Assembly (NCBI RefSeq): GCF_030704535.1
Contig: NC_081817.1
Location: forward strand, 759,001 to 823,000
DNA: 64,000 bases
Source: Vitis vinifera
Lineage: Eukaryota; Streptophyta; Magnoliopsida; Vitales; Vitaceae
Direction: 5' to 3'
Shown here: positions 34,205 to 46,548 of the stretch, piece by piece
How positions within the stretch are numbered: the first letter of the stretch is position 1
How the letters are laid out: the number at the start of each line of letters is the position of its first letter
Translations under genes and position numbers: made by a program
Notes under the pieces: generated by a model
Database searches by the model: none
Seen by the model: the letters and a program-made list of their open reading frames with translations, nothing else
What the model was told of the DNA's origin: nothing

Positions 34205-35361
34205 CATGGTTCAAAATCTCGGTCGAGACCGGTACGACTCGGCCGAGTCGTATCCGCCTCGACCATGGCCGGTACCGGACCGATACCCGAGTTGGAGTAG
34301 AAATTGTGGAGAAGATCAGAATCATCAGATGAGAGGATCAAAACCCACGAAAATGAAAAATACAGAGTTAGAATCCTGCATCTTGGAGTCGCCGGCGAGG
34401 TTGAAGAAGCACGCCTGCTTGTTCGGATTGCCCAAGTTCCCGCCGGAGATGGAACTGAGCGACATGAGGAGCAGAGTCGCCGGACTTCGGCACCGCTGTT
34501 ATCATCGACGGTCCTGATGGGTTTGCAGTCGGGACAAACTGTGTTATGGAACTTCTGCAAGGATTTGCCTCCAGTGATCATGTAGGCTGACATCCCACTT
34601 CTACAATCACCTGTTGAGGCACCACAATCCAGAGGGGCAGAGGCCAAGCTTTTCACCGAAGGCATGCTGTCCTAACTCACTCTCAAATCGCTTTCCAAAA
34701 CCATTTCACGCCGGAGGGTTATGGGTATTTGGAGGATTTAGGTTTTAAATAATTTGTATTTATTTTTTAATTAGATTATGAGTATTTGATGGGATATGGA
34801 TTTTAAATAATTTGATAAAAATTATAATGATAAAAAATAAATAATAAATATTAGACTTATATCAAATAAATATTTATATAAAAATTAAAATTAATGAATA
34901 CATTTTATAAGAAAAATTATATTTATTTTTTTAAAGATGAATTATGGTTTTATTTTTTTAATAATTGAAAACATTTTTAAAAAAATTAAAAATATTTAAT
35001 TTAAATAATTTTTTATTAAAAAAATTTACTTTTTATTATTTTCATCTTCAATAAGAAATATTTATCATCAAGTAATTAAATTAAAATATTTTTAAAGATT
35101 TTTAATATTATTATAAATCATCCCAAAAATATGCTTTTATTATAATTTGAATAATTTTAATATAATAGAAGTTTATTTTATTAATTTTTTTACTCTACTT
35201 ATTTGTATTTTATTTTTTTAATAATTTTCATAATTTTTTAAAATTATTTTGAGCTCTTAAATTAAATTTTTGCGTATCACCCGATACCGATCCGAGATAC
35301 CGATACCGATGTGCCTCAGGACCTCCCGAGTCAATGACCGATACCGCGACTTTGAACCCTG
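34205..35361. mobile_element. Non-autonomous hAT-type DNA transposon carrying a gene-like segment
   Basis: An 8-bp direct repeat ACACAGAT (34197-34204 and 35362-35369) flanks 1157 bp. The left end CATGGTTCAAAATCTCGGT and the complement of the right end, CAGGGTTCAAAGTCGCGGT, are imperfect terminal inverted repeats starting CA-GG, as in hAT elements with 8-bp duplications. Subterminal DNA is rich in CCGATACCG and CGGTACC words. No transposase is present. The left-centre (about 34310-34740) is GC-richer, coding-like sequence on the minus strand; the right-centre is AT-rich. The right end is 72 bp from the ZIP6-like stop codon, so the insertion probably lies in that gene's 3' UTR or just beyond it. 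Confidence 0.8.
34300..34665 (-). pseudogene. Gene-like fragment inside the hAT element
   Basis: An open minus-strand frame starts at ATG 34665 (MPSVKSLASAPLDCG) and runs through a Cys-rich part (NTVCPDCKPIR, RRLCSSCRS) into the transposon's left terminal sequence. Base composition is host-gene-like and unlike the AT-rich half of the element. I do not recognise the source gene. The last third of the frame is transposon end sequence, so the encoded protein is at best chimeric. It is most likely a captured, non-functional host fragment, but a transcribed chimera is possible. Confidence 0.4.
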
Positions 35362-35433
35362 ACACAGATTCACAATGCTTGAAATTATTCAGAGGGCACT
35401 GATGATATTGTTCCCCAAAGCACAAAACATTAT

Positions 35434-37671
35434 TCAGACCCAGATGATGAGAAATGCCATAGAAGCACACCCAACAACAAAAAGAAAGAAGCACAGCTTC
35501 TTCATCCATGGCCTAGACCCCATCATCACCTTGCTGTAGAAGAATTCAACCGCTGTAAATTTGACAAACGCCATGTATAGCAGTATGCCAGACGCTAGAG
35601 ACCCCGATATTCCTTCCATGATCAAGGCATTGGCGCTTCTGGGCTCATAACCAGTGGCTGTATATAATATCATGCCCAAAACCATCCCAATTGGTGCAGT
35701 TACTGAAAACACGATGCACATATATGCTGTTGTTCCGAAGTTCAAGCCTGCCTGTCATTATCACCACCACAATCACACTGTTTATAAGACTTTTCTATCT
35801 CGGGTTTTAAACTCTAAACTCTAAACTTGCATAATTATAAATACTTGTATTAAATCTTTTGGGCATAATTTTGAATCAGGCCACTATATAATTACCCTTC
35901 TGAGGTCCGAATTCAGATTAATTAAATGAAATTTATTGAGTACATTTAGGCACGCGGTGCTGAGGTGTAATGTGTAATGCTTTTTGATCAGCATGTACAC
36001 CAACATCAAGGGTTTGGTTGAGTGGGGCGTTTCAACCCATGGCCTAAAAAACCTTTTGGGGTTAGAAAATAGGATTAATTGATTAACAAGATAAAATAAT
36101 CTTCAATTTATAAATTTAACCTTTTTCATGTTTGATTTTAAAAAACATTTTTTTTGAGGTCTTTTAACATTTTAACTATTTAGATTTAAGTTTTAAAAGA
36201 AAAAAAATTATTTTTACAGTAAAAAATAAGGGTATTTTTGTTAAAAATTGATATTTTTTAGGTTGAAAATTATAGAAGATTGGACAATGTTTGAAAAATG
36301 ATCTTAAAAATAGTTCTAAAAACAATTTTTGAAAAATAATGCTTATAATGTTTTATAAAATAAAATTTTATTTAGAACTTGTTTTTAATATATTACTATT
36401 TTAAAAATAACTTTTATATATAATATTTTATCTTTAGTCATTTTTTTAATTATTTTTTAAAATAGTCTTTAAAAAATAAGTAAAAACAATTAAAAAATAT
36501 TATAAAAAAAAAAATCATGTTTTCTATTTTCAAGAATTAAAAACTGTTTTTTACTTTTAGATGGCCAAATACCTCTTTTTTTTTTTTCTTTTTTTTTTTT
36601 CTAGAATAGCAGGTACCAAACAATGCCTTATATCTACAATCATGGAATATTTCATCCCTATGATCTAATAACCCTAGAAAAATATGGCCTGTCTGGGTTA
36701 TGATTCATGTTTCCACTATCCCACCTCAACCCACAATAGGGAGACAAATGGGTTTCAAGGTTAGTGGTATGGTGGCGTGGCCTAGCTTTCCGAAATTTTT
36801 TAATAGATGTAACGGCATATCAAGACAACCTAGGCTCTAACATCATATCGAGCTATGTTAATCTGACCAAACCTTAAACCATTAGGTAATGGAGTATCTC
36901 TAAAGCCTAAATAGTAATGTGTGAAATTTTAAGTTGTGAACTTGTACGTAGTTTAGGTAAATTAAAGAGTAGAATGATTTGTGTCACCTGTGCCATGCAG
37001 CCACCTAGCTCTATTCCTTCAAAGAAATGGTGAAGCACCAGGGCAGCAACCAGAGCTTTTACGGTGCAAAGGTTGTGAGAAACTCCCGTCATCAGCCCTA
37101 TAATCACCGGGTAGAACACTACCCCAATCTCCAAAACTTGAGCAACCAGCCTCTGCTTCAGTTTCGCCATCTCCTCCGCTTGCCGATCATGCCACCCCAT
37201 TATCCCCATTTCAAATTGAGTAGTCACAGTTTTCTTCCCATCAGAAGAAGAATCCTCGTGTGTCTTCACGGGCGCATAGTGACTGCTCTTATCATTCCCA
37301 TAACAACTCTGCATGATATCCACCAGCAATGCCGTGACTGCTCCGATGATCGGAACAATACCCGAGAAGGGTAAGTCCTTCCATGGACGGAGGGACACGA
37401 CTTGGCAGTCGGAGAGGGAATCAAATGAACGAGGAAGGACATGGACAAGTGAAATAGAGAGAATTACACCAGCTGCCAAGCATTTGATAGCTAGAAGAAG
37501 TTTACTGTGAATGGGCTTCCAGTGAATGAAATGAGAGAAAATCAAAGGTGAAGAGATGCTCACAATGCTGGTTCCAAGCATTACAGCCATCACTATGAGC
37601 TTGAGCTCTGCAGAGGCTTCACTGTCTTGGCATGACCATGATGGTGCAGTGGTCCTTGGCACACAAGCCAT
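35434..37671 (-). CDS. ZIP-family metal transporter, ZIP6-like, with altered metal-site motifs
   Basis: Exon 1 is 37671-36988 (228 codons) and exon 2 is 35751-35434, joined in phase 0 across a 1236-bp intron, giving 333 residues (Arabidopsis ZIP6 has about 340). It starts MACVPRTTAPSWSC. Residues 60-130 (LLLAIKCLAAGVILS, HVLPRSFDSLSDCQ, PFSGIVPIIGAVTALLVD) and exon 2 (GYEPRSANALIMEG) match ZIP6. ZIP proteins move Zn or Fe into the cytosol across the plasma or organelle membrane. Oddities: the TM4 motif HS(V)IIG reads Y187-P188-VIIG, the D/E after HVLP in TM2 is R81, and a glutamate (E221) sits in TM5 where Leu or Ala is usual. H214 and E218 of TM5 (HHFFEG) are kept. The cytosolic His loop is short. 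Frame and splicing are intact, so this looks expressed but functionally diverged. Confidence 0.9.
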
Positions 37672-40422
37672 TGATGAAAATTAACTTGGCCAAGATCTAG
37701 AAGAAGAGAAATAGAGAAAAACTAGACGGAGGGTGATTGGGAGGAGTGGCTCATTTCCCTCAGTTCTACTCAATATTTATTGATGTAACAGACTCTACAA
37801 GAGCTTATTATTTAATAACTATTAATTATCACCCTTTACTTTCTTCAGCCTTTCCAATCAATGTTGTCTTCAGTGCACAGTACTGCTAAGAGGAATGAAT
37901 GGCCTGTGAATCATAAAAGAGTGTGGGGTTCACCATACCAGGTGAGAAGAAGGTTACATATACAGAGGGACATGGAACAAAGGGGTCTTGAACTCAGCCA
38001 TGGCACGAGTCGCTGACTCATTAGATATGCCGACTAAATGTACATGTTCTTTGACACCGTGAGAGTCTATATAATTTTTTTTCTAAGTTTTCCGATAAAG
38101 ATATGCATCAAAAATCAAATAAAAACTTAATTTGATGTGCTCAGAGGGGTGAGTCAATCTCTATACCATGTTCTCATAAACCATCAACCTACAGTGAAAC
38201 ACAAAAAGGATATGCCTAAACATTATATTAGAATTTCTATAGATTTCCACAATGGAATAACTTCATTCTCTCAATTTTGTTTTCCTGGCTAGGATCTCCA
38301 AGACAACATGCAACTTCAAATTATCAATTCTTTTCCCAAATGGAAGGTGTACGTACTTGGAATCGAAGCCCAAAGACTGTGCCCCTAGAAAGCAAGATCC
38401 ATAGGTAATATTGCAGATGAAATGGTCCCCCATGGAACCATACACCATTGTGAAAGTTCTTGTAGTCTTTTAATCTCTTTTTGCAAATAACTTGTTCGAA
38501 CGTACAAAAAAGGGACTAAGGACTAACCAGAATTCCCACCTTATCGCTGAAAAGCACTTGCTATAAGTAAAGAGAGGGATTAAACCTTGAGACTTTACCT
38601 AAGTTTTCCTATCCCATTTCAATCAGATAGAAGGGAAAATCTTAATTTTTATTACACTAGCCTTATATATATAGACACACACTAAAATTTACGTAAATTC
38701 ACAGCAGAATTCAATAAGAAAATGCCATATGTAATATGCATCAAACACTCTGAAAGCAGTATCATGCATAATGTACTAGGAAACTTCAAATTGGCCTAGA
38801 AAAATTATCATTAAAAACATGCATGTTAACTGCGTCTTAAATTCTTAACACTATGAACAACAAGAGTTTAGTGTATGTTTTGCAATGGCTAATCACCTTA
38901 AAGTAGACACTCCTCATTGATCATCTTTCTAATTATTGAGGTAATTTGCTGCCTGCAGCATTTTATGTAGAATTGCAAATCAGTCTCGATTTGATCATTT
39001 GAAAAACTAGCTTGACCTATGGCTAACCTTCATTTACCTACATTAAATGCCTCAACTAGACAGATATCAGATAGCATAACACTGTTAGTAAATGCCTTAG
39101 TAGATAGAGGAATATCTTCATAAGAGGATTTGAGAATGAAAAACAATATTTCAAATTTCATAATGGCAATTTCCAAAGTCATTTTCTAATCTATGAGGTT
39201 GTGTCATACAGGATATCAGATGGCATACATTACCATAATAATCAATACACCTGAAAATCAAGCACAAGTCATCAAAATGGAGTGTAGTACTAAGTCAATG
39301 AAGGCATTAAATTTCTTCCAATTAGTCTCCACAAGCATTCTACTATAGTATAATGGATACCAGTCTTCACTAAATTTCTTTGTATTCATCTTTCATTTGA
39401 GACAAACCAAAGGAGCCAATCACTTGAAAAATGAAATCACAAAGTCAATATTACTTCAAGTCATTACTAAATTGATAGATAATAGAACACATTACAAACA
39501 AGTACTGTTCTGTCATGTTGCATCAAGAAGACTCATTTTAAATGATAATTTCAAATAGAGAATGCATTGATCTCACTTTGCTGCCAGGCTTTCAAAAGCC
39601 CCCTTGTTTGAGCCATGAATTGATTTCCCCAGATGAGAAATCCATTCTTTGAAATCAAAGTATATATCACACTAGCTGAACTTATGCACAATCATGAATC
39701 TGTGCCCCCGCAAGTATTTAACACATAAACTAGATTCACAAGTAGGGCAATTCATCGATGTGACCGGCCAGACTGCCCTCATTATCAAGTTCTGAACTGT
39801 GAAATCAAAGCTAGATAATCGAAATGCCCAAATTACATGATACCTTCTATTTTCCACTATATTGAACTAAAAAAAAAAAAGGAGGCTAGCTTTTTTGCCA
39901 TTAAAGAGAAAAGGGTACTTTTTCCCCTCAAATTAATTCAATAGCTTGCTTTCTTACATCCCAAACTACATATATAATAAGTAATAACAACCAAAACCCT
40001 AATACAGTAAACTGCAGTTTCCAATAAAAGACATAAAATCTCCATTACTGCATGAGAGGAGAGCAGAAGTAGGAAATCGTACCTCGAGAGCTCTCTTCCA
40101 ACCTTAAGAAGACAATATCAAAAGCAAGACATCTAACTGTATAAGATAATCATCTCTTGCCCAAAATTAATCAGAAAAGCAGTATGCATGAACGAGCCTT
40201 GAATCATTGGTGCAGTCCCTTGTTGCCTTGTCCCCTCCATCCTTCAAATTTCAACAATCTAGTACTATACTGCCTCCATTCATACTATGAAAAAGACTAA
40301 TACTAGATTATGAAGATAATCAATAAAGAGCAGAAAAGCTTGAGAGCTTGCATGCAAGCCAGTGCAACAGTGGAACAGGTTCGCTTGTTATTCAAAAGAA
40401 AAATGCTCGGTTTCAGAAACTC
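37672..40422. other. Intergenic between ZIP6-like and ABI4 genes
   Basis: The left side is the ZIP6-like 5' region. No other gene is supported; small minus-strand frames (38263-38448, 39672-39857) lack recognisable motifs. About 40000-40422 is probably ABI4 3' UTR and downstream DNA. No transposon ends were recognised. Confidence 0.5.
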
Positions 40423-41343
40423 TCAGAAATCAAAGAAGGGATCTCCATAGTCCCAGATACATGAAGGTGGATACTCATCCTCGTCGTTCAACGGCCACAG
40501 AGACGGAGATCCAAGGCCGACGGAGAGAGCCTGATCCGGCTGCGCCGGTGCAACCCCAGGTTGAGAAGAGAGAGACAAACTCGGTCCAACTGAGCCCACC
40601 AATGAGTTGATTTCATCGTACAAACAATTTTGCTGATAAGGATGATGGTGGTGGTGGTGATGATGATGATTAGGGTTTGGATAAGTTGTTATTGTTGCTG
40701 TCGTGATGGGATCAGCAGCAACATTCATATCAGACGGTGGATATAGCAGCTGATGCTGCTGTTGCACCAGTTGCTGTTGACTCTGCACCACGTTTCCACA
40801 TAGTACGGACGAATCCATACCGTGGCTGAACCCGTACGGCACGTATCCCCCCGCCGTGTGCGGGGTGGCAGAGGGAGAAGAGAAAGTGAGGCCGAACCCA
40901 GATGGACGAGGGAGCAATGGGCGGAGCGTTTGAGTGCCGCTCGACGACGACGAGCTTCCGCGGCTGGAGGACGAGGCGGAGGAGACGGACGGTTGGAGGT
41001 TGAGCTGAGCTCTGCTGCCGTAGAGAATGATGGCTGCACGGTCGTAGGCTCGAGCGGCGTCCTCAGCGGTGGCGAAGGTGCCGAGCCATTTACGCGTGCG
41101 CTTGCGAGGCTCCCGGATCTCCGCCACCCACTTCCCCCAACTCCGCTGTCTCACACCTCTGTACTTGAACTTACTGTTATCAGGCCCTCCTTTGCCCTTA
41201 CACTTCCTACTATTCCCGTTGCTGCCGTTATCACCACCGCAACTGGTGGCGCCGGCGGTTGCGGAAGAACTGTTGCTGCTATTAGTCTCGTTAGAAGTGG
41301 TGGTGGTGGTAATGGGCTTGGTGTCTTGGTCTTCACAGTCCAT
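40423..41343 (-). CDS. ABI4: AP2/ERF transcription factor ABI4 (DREB A-3 type)
   Basis: Intronless, 306 residues. The AP2 domain (about 60-117) has the ABI4 hallmark run [50 protein letters not shown] and YGSRAQLNL, nearly identical to Arabidopsis ABI4 as I recall it. The [11 protein letters not shown] motif (about 137-147), a Gln-rich part, the [15 protein letters not shown] segment and an acidic C-terminus (IWDYGDPFF) also follow ABI4. A run of nine histidines (225-233) is specific to this copy. ABI4 binds CE1-like CACCG sites in the nucleus and acts in ABA, sugar and plastid-to-nucleus signalling (family knowledge). ABI4 is usually single copy. The start is the first ATG after a TATA box. 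The long frame on the opposite strand (40822-41439) is a GC-rich shadow. Confidence 0.95.
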   Translation of the reverse strand: MDCEDQDTKPITTTTTSNETNSSNSSSATAGATSCGGDNGSNGNSRKCKGKGGPDNSKFKYRGVRQRSWGKWVAEIREPRKRTRKWLGTFATAEDAARAYDRAAIILYGSRAQLNLQPSVSSASSSSRGSSSSSSGTQTLRPLLPRPSGFGLTFSSPSATPHTAGGYVPYGFSHGMDSSVLCGNVVQSQQQLVQQQHQLLYPPSDMNVAADPITTATITTYPNPNHHHHHHHHHPYQQNCLYDEINSLVGSVGPSLSLSSQPGVAPAQPDQALSVGLGSPSLWPLNDEDEYPPSCIWDYGDPFFDF

Positions 41344-41486
41344 AACCTCTACGCTTTAAAGCTTAAAACAAAACTAAGTAAAGATGGAGAGTCTACCTCG
41401 TTCTGTGTTCTCGATCAGTCGAAATACACGACTCTGTAGCCTGATTTGAATCTCATCTCTGTAAATGGTGGATGAGGGCGGTGGTC

Positions 41487-41498
41487 GTTTATATAAAA
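41487..41498 (-). promoter_or_regulatory. TATA box of ABI4
   Basis: TTTTATATAAAC on the minus strand lies about 145 bp before the ATG at 41343, giving a 5' UTR of about 110 nt. A GA/CT-rich tract follows upstream at 41525-41556. Confidence 0.6.
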
Positions 41499-41524
41499 CC
41501 TTTTTCTTATATATATATATTCAA

Positions 41525-41556
<32 letters not shown>
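41525..41556. repeat. (GA)n microsatellite in the ABI4 promoter
   Basis: Interrupted GA repeats about 30 bp upstream of the ABI4 TATA box. A TATATATATATA run adjoins it at about 41509-41520. Confidence 0.9.
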
Positions 41557-43793
41557 TTGCTGCTCTCTGAAGAAACAGACCGAACTCGTGCACATTGGGC
41601 AGGGGGGTTGTATATATATTCCTTTTATGGGTTTTTCCATTTTAGGTCAGATTTTTGGAGGTTCTCCATTTGGAAATTTCTACAAAATGAATATTAAATC
41701 ACCATTTTGCCTTTTCTAGCATAATATTTATTCATTAAACAAATTTAATACTTAGAAACTCTTCTTTATAAAGAAAAATACTGTTATATCATCTTCTAAC
41801 CCCTCTGTTGGGCCATTGACTTCCCATGATAATGGGATTACTAGGCTGTAAAGATTGACCATACTCAACTCTAATGAATTATTTTGTGTACTCATAATAG
41901 CTCTATTGACTTTAGTCATATCCCTCTACTCACCCAAAAAAAATCATTTCACCATTTCTTTCTTCTGAAAATTGTCCAAATGAGGTTTGGAACTTTTCCA
42001 TGATCTTCAATCAATATTATTATATGTATATATAATAGTTGCTGTAAAACCATGGCAGCAACCAAGGTACTTCTTCTGTCTGTCGGCTAACCCAGCCCCT
42101 TGTTTTGCTGCTATGTTTTTGCTTTTCATTTCATTACAATTCCAGTAGTACTACCTTTTGGATTGTTACTTCTCAAAGAACTTGCTTGGTCAATAAGGTA
42201 AGACTGTAGGCTATGGGGGTGTTGCTTACTCATCATAATCATCATTTAGCCTAGTAACTTGGTGTGAGAGTTAATGGCTAATTGGCTATGGTCATGCGTG
42301 GTCTGAAGGCATTAAAGATTTTGAATTTAAATCCAATGCATGCAGCCACCATCGTCTAATATATATCACCCTTTTCTCTTCAATTGAATTTTTGCAGCAA
42401 AGCAGCCAGTTTAACTAGTTAATAAATTTAAACAGAGAAATTAATTTGAGAAAATTAAACCATTTATTTACATTGAACCCAAATCATCCAAAAAAAAAAA
42501 AAAAAAACCCATTTGTCATGGTAATGATGAGATTAATTTGTACTATTGTCATGGGCAGCAATTTTTTTACGACATATCCCTAAGTTTTAATAAGATAATT
42601 TTCAAGGTTTTGTAATCCTAATTAATGATTAGGTTACAGTGGAAAAGCTCCTTCTAAGTTTTACAGAGCAAACTATATATACATATCCCAGTTCTAAATA
42701 ATTAGTTTTAACCCATCTGGGGTGGCATTAAATCAATGAAAGTATTCGTTGAGATGTGTCGGAGGGTATGCGTAGATCTCATCGTGCTGACTCCTGGGAA
42801 AAGGAAGAAGGTAGCGTGTGATGGTGGGGCTAGAATTTCTCCTTTTAGGCTTTGCAGATTGATCCTTTTTGGAAATGAGCAAGCTTTCATCTACTTTTTT
42901 TTGTGGATTCCCGGAAATTATTCGTTTCTTCACCGTCATAATTAGAAGCTTGGCAGTCTTCGAATTCATGGATCGATCCGTTTCATACATGCAGTTCACT
43001 TCAAGCATTTTGAGTGCAAATTCTCTCTTCATATCAAAAGCTTGTGAGGCTTTTTTTTAAATAAAACTTTATTTGTTTTTCTTTAATTAACACATTTTTT
43101 CGATAATAGTGGAAAAGTTTAGATCTAAATTCGGTCACTGTAAACGGAATTTTCTTGTGGTTTTATAATGCGAGCCTTCCAAATCATGAGCCATGCATAT
43201 TCTACAAGACTAATTTACAGGGAGCTTTTTTTCCTTTTTACATGCATTTGCATTAATACTGTTGTTTCATAACTCATATATATATATATATATATAATAA
43301 TTTTTTTGATGTATTCTTTATGAATTTTTTGTTCATTTATATAAATCTATGATCGTGGGGATAGTTAAAATATAATAGACACAAGGTGTGAAACCTTTAA
43401 CAAAATTAACTTATTTTAAATTATTAGATTATTGGGATGGAACGATATCGCTCTTAAATCTAAATACGAGTCATTCGATTAATGATGGTAATTGAATATT
43501 ATAAAAGACTTCCTATTTATTGTATTTGAATCTGTTTTCAAATGAAATAATTAAATTTTATCTAAGAATTAATATTAAAGTTGGGATCATGAGTTGTAGT
43601 CACGGAAGTGACATGTTGGAAAAGGATCAAAGTCTTGAAAGTTCGGAGAGGGATGTCAAAAATTGATTAGTCAAAATCCCCCTTAGACGCCAATTAATAT
43701 GATCAAAGCCAGGATCATTGCATGACAGGTTGATTTGAAGGATTAACTCTAGCCAGAAAATGAAACAAAATATGACCAATAAAAATGCAGTGC

Positions 43794-44108
43794 TTAATTC
43801 GGGGCCAACTTCTTGGACAAAACCAATTTGACTTTTATGATAATTTCCAAGGTTTGCATCTTTTCCTTGAAGAGAGATGCCATTTCACGAGTGGCAGCAC
43901 AGAGCTGAGGCCTACAAATTTTGACCGACTTTTGCATGTCAAATAACACTTCTTGGCCATTAATGTAAGCTGTGTTGTTGTCTCTAACATCATCTCTATG
44001 GCATCTCAGACAAGTGGGGTCACATCTCTCTTCCTTTAAAACCTTCATTGATGCTTGCACATACTTTAGTTTTTGCTTAGTTCCTAGCCTTCCAAGTAGT
44101 TTCCAAAT
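43794..44108 (-). CDS. Unidentified open frame, possibly an exon or gene remnant
   Basis: The minus-strand frame is open from a possible acceptor (T-rich run then ATCCAAG, near 44125-44130) through WKLLGRLGTKQKLKYVQ, an internal ATG (44048) and a Cys cluster RCDPTCLRCHRDD, to a stop at 43794. It encodes about 100 residues. Codon use looks more protein-like than its AT-rich surroundings. No family is recognised and no partner exon was found. It could be a terminal exon, a relic or chance. Confidence 0.25.
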   Translation of the reverse strand: MWKLLGRLGTKQKLKYVQASMKVLKEERCDPTCLRCHRDDVRDNNTAYINGQEVLFDMQKSVKICRPQLCAATREMASLFKEKMQTLEIIIKVKLVLSKKLAPN

Positions 44109-45766
44109 TGGTTGTTCACTCTTGGATAAAAAAAAAATATATATAAATAAATAAAATAATAAACAATGAAAATTAGTTTAAATTTAATAAATCATTGTTT
44201 CATATTTTCTCAAAATTTCTTTGTTTTTTTTTTCTTTTTATCTAAAAATATATGATTTTTTTTAAAACTTGTTATATTTAAGTAAAATTTACTGGGAATT
44301 GTTATATATGATTTTTTTTTTAATAAATTACTTTGAAATAAGAAATGGAAATAGAAAATTCATTTATTATTTATTATTCATTATTATTATTATTGTTATT
44401 AATTTTAAATTACTTATTTATACATGAGAACCATGAAAATAAAAACCTAGCTACTTTTATAATGTGAAAAGAAAGGATTAATTATAAATGAGAATGGCCC
44501 ATGACTTTATACGAGTTTTAAAGTTGGAAACTTTATCTGCCCAACAGTGATGCACTAGGGGATGTATATGCTATGTGTCAAGGCCCCAGAAGGGCACATA
44601 AGGGCAGAGTCTGAAGGTGAGTCGAGGCTCACGTGACCTGATGAAAGGGCATTGGTCGATGATTGGTCGAACGGGTGAGGGGAGAAGAGCAGAATGATGA
44701 TGGTGCAGTAGGTGTCAAGCACATTGCCTCAGCAGCTGCTGCTGCCTACTGTTTAAGGCTGAATTCAAGCAACCTAAAGAGACTTAGAGAAATGCATGAA
44801 TTTGAAGACGTGGCTTTATAAGAATTGTGCAAGTAAAAGCCACATGTGGTGGCCACCCACACCCACTGCCTTGGAACTCTCAAACCAAATAAACAAAAGC
44901 CAAACCCAGTTGGACCCTCTCTCTCTCTCTCTTTCTTTCTCCCTCTGCCCTGAAGTCTTGTGATGTATTTGATTCTCAGTTTTGCCAACTTTTTATTGTT
45001 CTTTTGTTGTGGGCTGTGGAATATTAAGCATTTGGTGGGTGGAGGTGCTGTAAGGTTGGTGGGGAGCTGTTCCATTCATGGCCACAACTTCTTTATTATA
45101 CTTTACACTATTTTTAAATTTGTTTTGTAACATCTTTTGTAGGTGTTTGAATTCTTCCTTGTATATGGATTAACAAAGACTAGTTGATTATGATTATAAG
45201 ATGGAGTGCTTATGGAGGATAATGTTAAATACTAGGTGAGCTACAGAAAAGAATTGGACGGGATAATATTGATTGATCCAAGCCAATCAAACTGGCCAGT
45301 GCAGTGCTGCTGTATTTCTATTCTCTAAAATGATTCTCTGATCAGCTTTTTCCAAACAGATTCCAGTGAAGGAGATACATGCTTATAGTCTTACGCAAAG
45401 AAAAGAAAAATGTGAATGAAATTGAACAAACTACAATGGTTATGAGTGGATTTGTTAGTGTATTAGTATAATAAGATTGGGTTGACAATCTGTTTTATGA
45501 CTTTATGTTTATATATATAGAATCGATTAGAGATAGTATAAATAAATATAGTCACGGAAAGGGTAATGACTTTTATAAACGACTTAAAATGGACTTTCGA
45601 AAATTAAAATTTGGGACATTATATTTTCATTAAAAAATGATTTTTAGAGAAACTTTCAAAACTATTCATTTTCATTTTTGGGTTCGTGACAAAGAATCAC
45701 ATCCTTTGAAGGTGTTAGGAGTCTACTAATGAACATAGTAGTGTTGTGTATGCGTGAGAATAGGTA

Positions 45767-45771
<5 letters not shown>

Positions 45772-45797
<26 letters not shown>
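45772..45797. repeat. (GA)n microsatellite
   Basis: About thirteen GA units in intergenic DNA. Confidence 0.95.
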
Positions 45798-45873
45798 ATC
45801 ACATTCCTTTAAGGGGTTGAGACATTTTCAAAGAAATTACCATTCAAATATGAGAGTAGATGTAGGACTCAAT

Positions 45874-46047
45874 GAGTAGTAACCACCAAGTAATTTTGTG
45901 TATGTATTTCTTTATAATTAGTAGATTATAATTTTAAGATCTTTGACCTCATATCTTACTCAGTGAATAGTAACCATCAAGTAATTTTGTGTATATATTT
46001 CTTTATAATTAGTATATTATAATTTTAAGATCTTTGACCTCATATCT
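45874..46047. repeat. 90-bp tandem duplication
   Basis: A unit starting GAGTAGTAACCACCAAG (45874) is repeated directly as GAATAGTAACCATCAAG (45964), both continuing 'taattttgtgtat' and ending 'gacctcatatctt'. Only a few differences are seen, so the duplication is fairly recent. Confidence 0.9.
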
Positions 46048-46548
46048 TTTCCATCTACAAAGTCCTCCCGAGAATCTTAATAGGTGATTTTCTACGTATA
46101 TTATTTATATGCTTATGCGCTTTGAATTCTTGAACTAGTTAGTAATTATTAATTTAATCAAAGAATTCTTCAAAAATAAAAATTTATAATCTTTGAGCAA
46201 ATTAACAAAGGACTACCTATTCGCCTCTAATTCCATGAAATTGGATCTTAAAATTTTCAACATTGAATTTATAGAGAGGTTAAAAGCGAGAAAGGTAATA
46301 AGGAAAATATTTCAAAAATATAGGATGGGTGGACATAAGTTAAAAGAGAAAGCAAAATTCCAAAATCATATCTTTTAGATGATTTTGCTTTTAAATTCCT
46401 CCGGAAAAGAGTCCCCAAACTTTTTTTTTTTTCAAATTCTTTTAAAAATTTGAAATATTTGGCTAAAAAGAAAAAAAGGTTGTATGGGACTTATTAAGGA
46501 CTTCAAGAATTATTAAAATTTTATGCTTATTCTTTTATGAGGTAGCGG

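Noticed and set aside
40822-41439. 205-codon plus-strand open frame opposite ABI4
   Set aside because: It is the GC-rich antisense of the ABI4 coding region, has no domain and its composition explains its length.
42733-43032. Basic minus-strand frame of 99 codons (begins MKREFALKML)
   Set aside because: No recognised family, no partner exon and no clear promoter; kept out as chance, though a small gene cannot be excluded.
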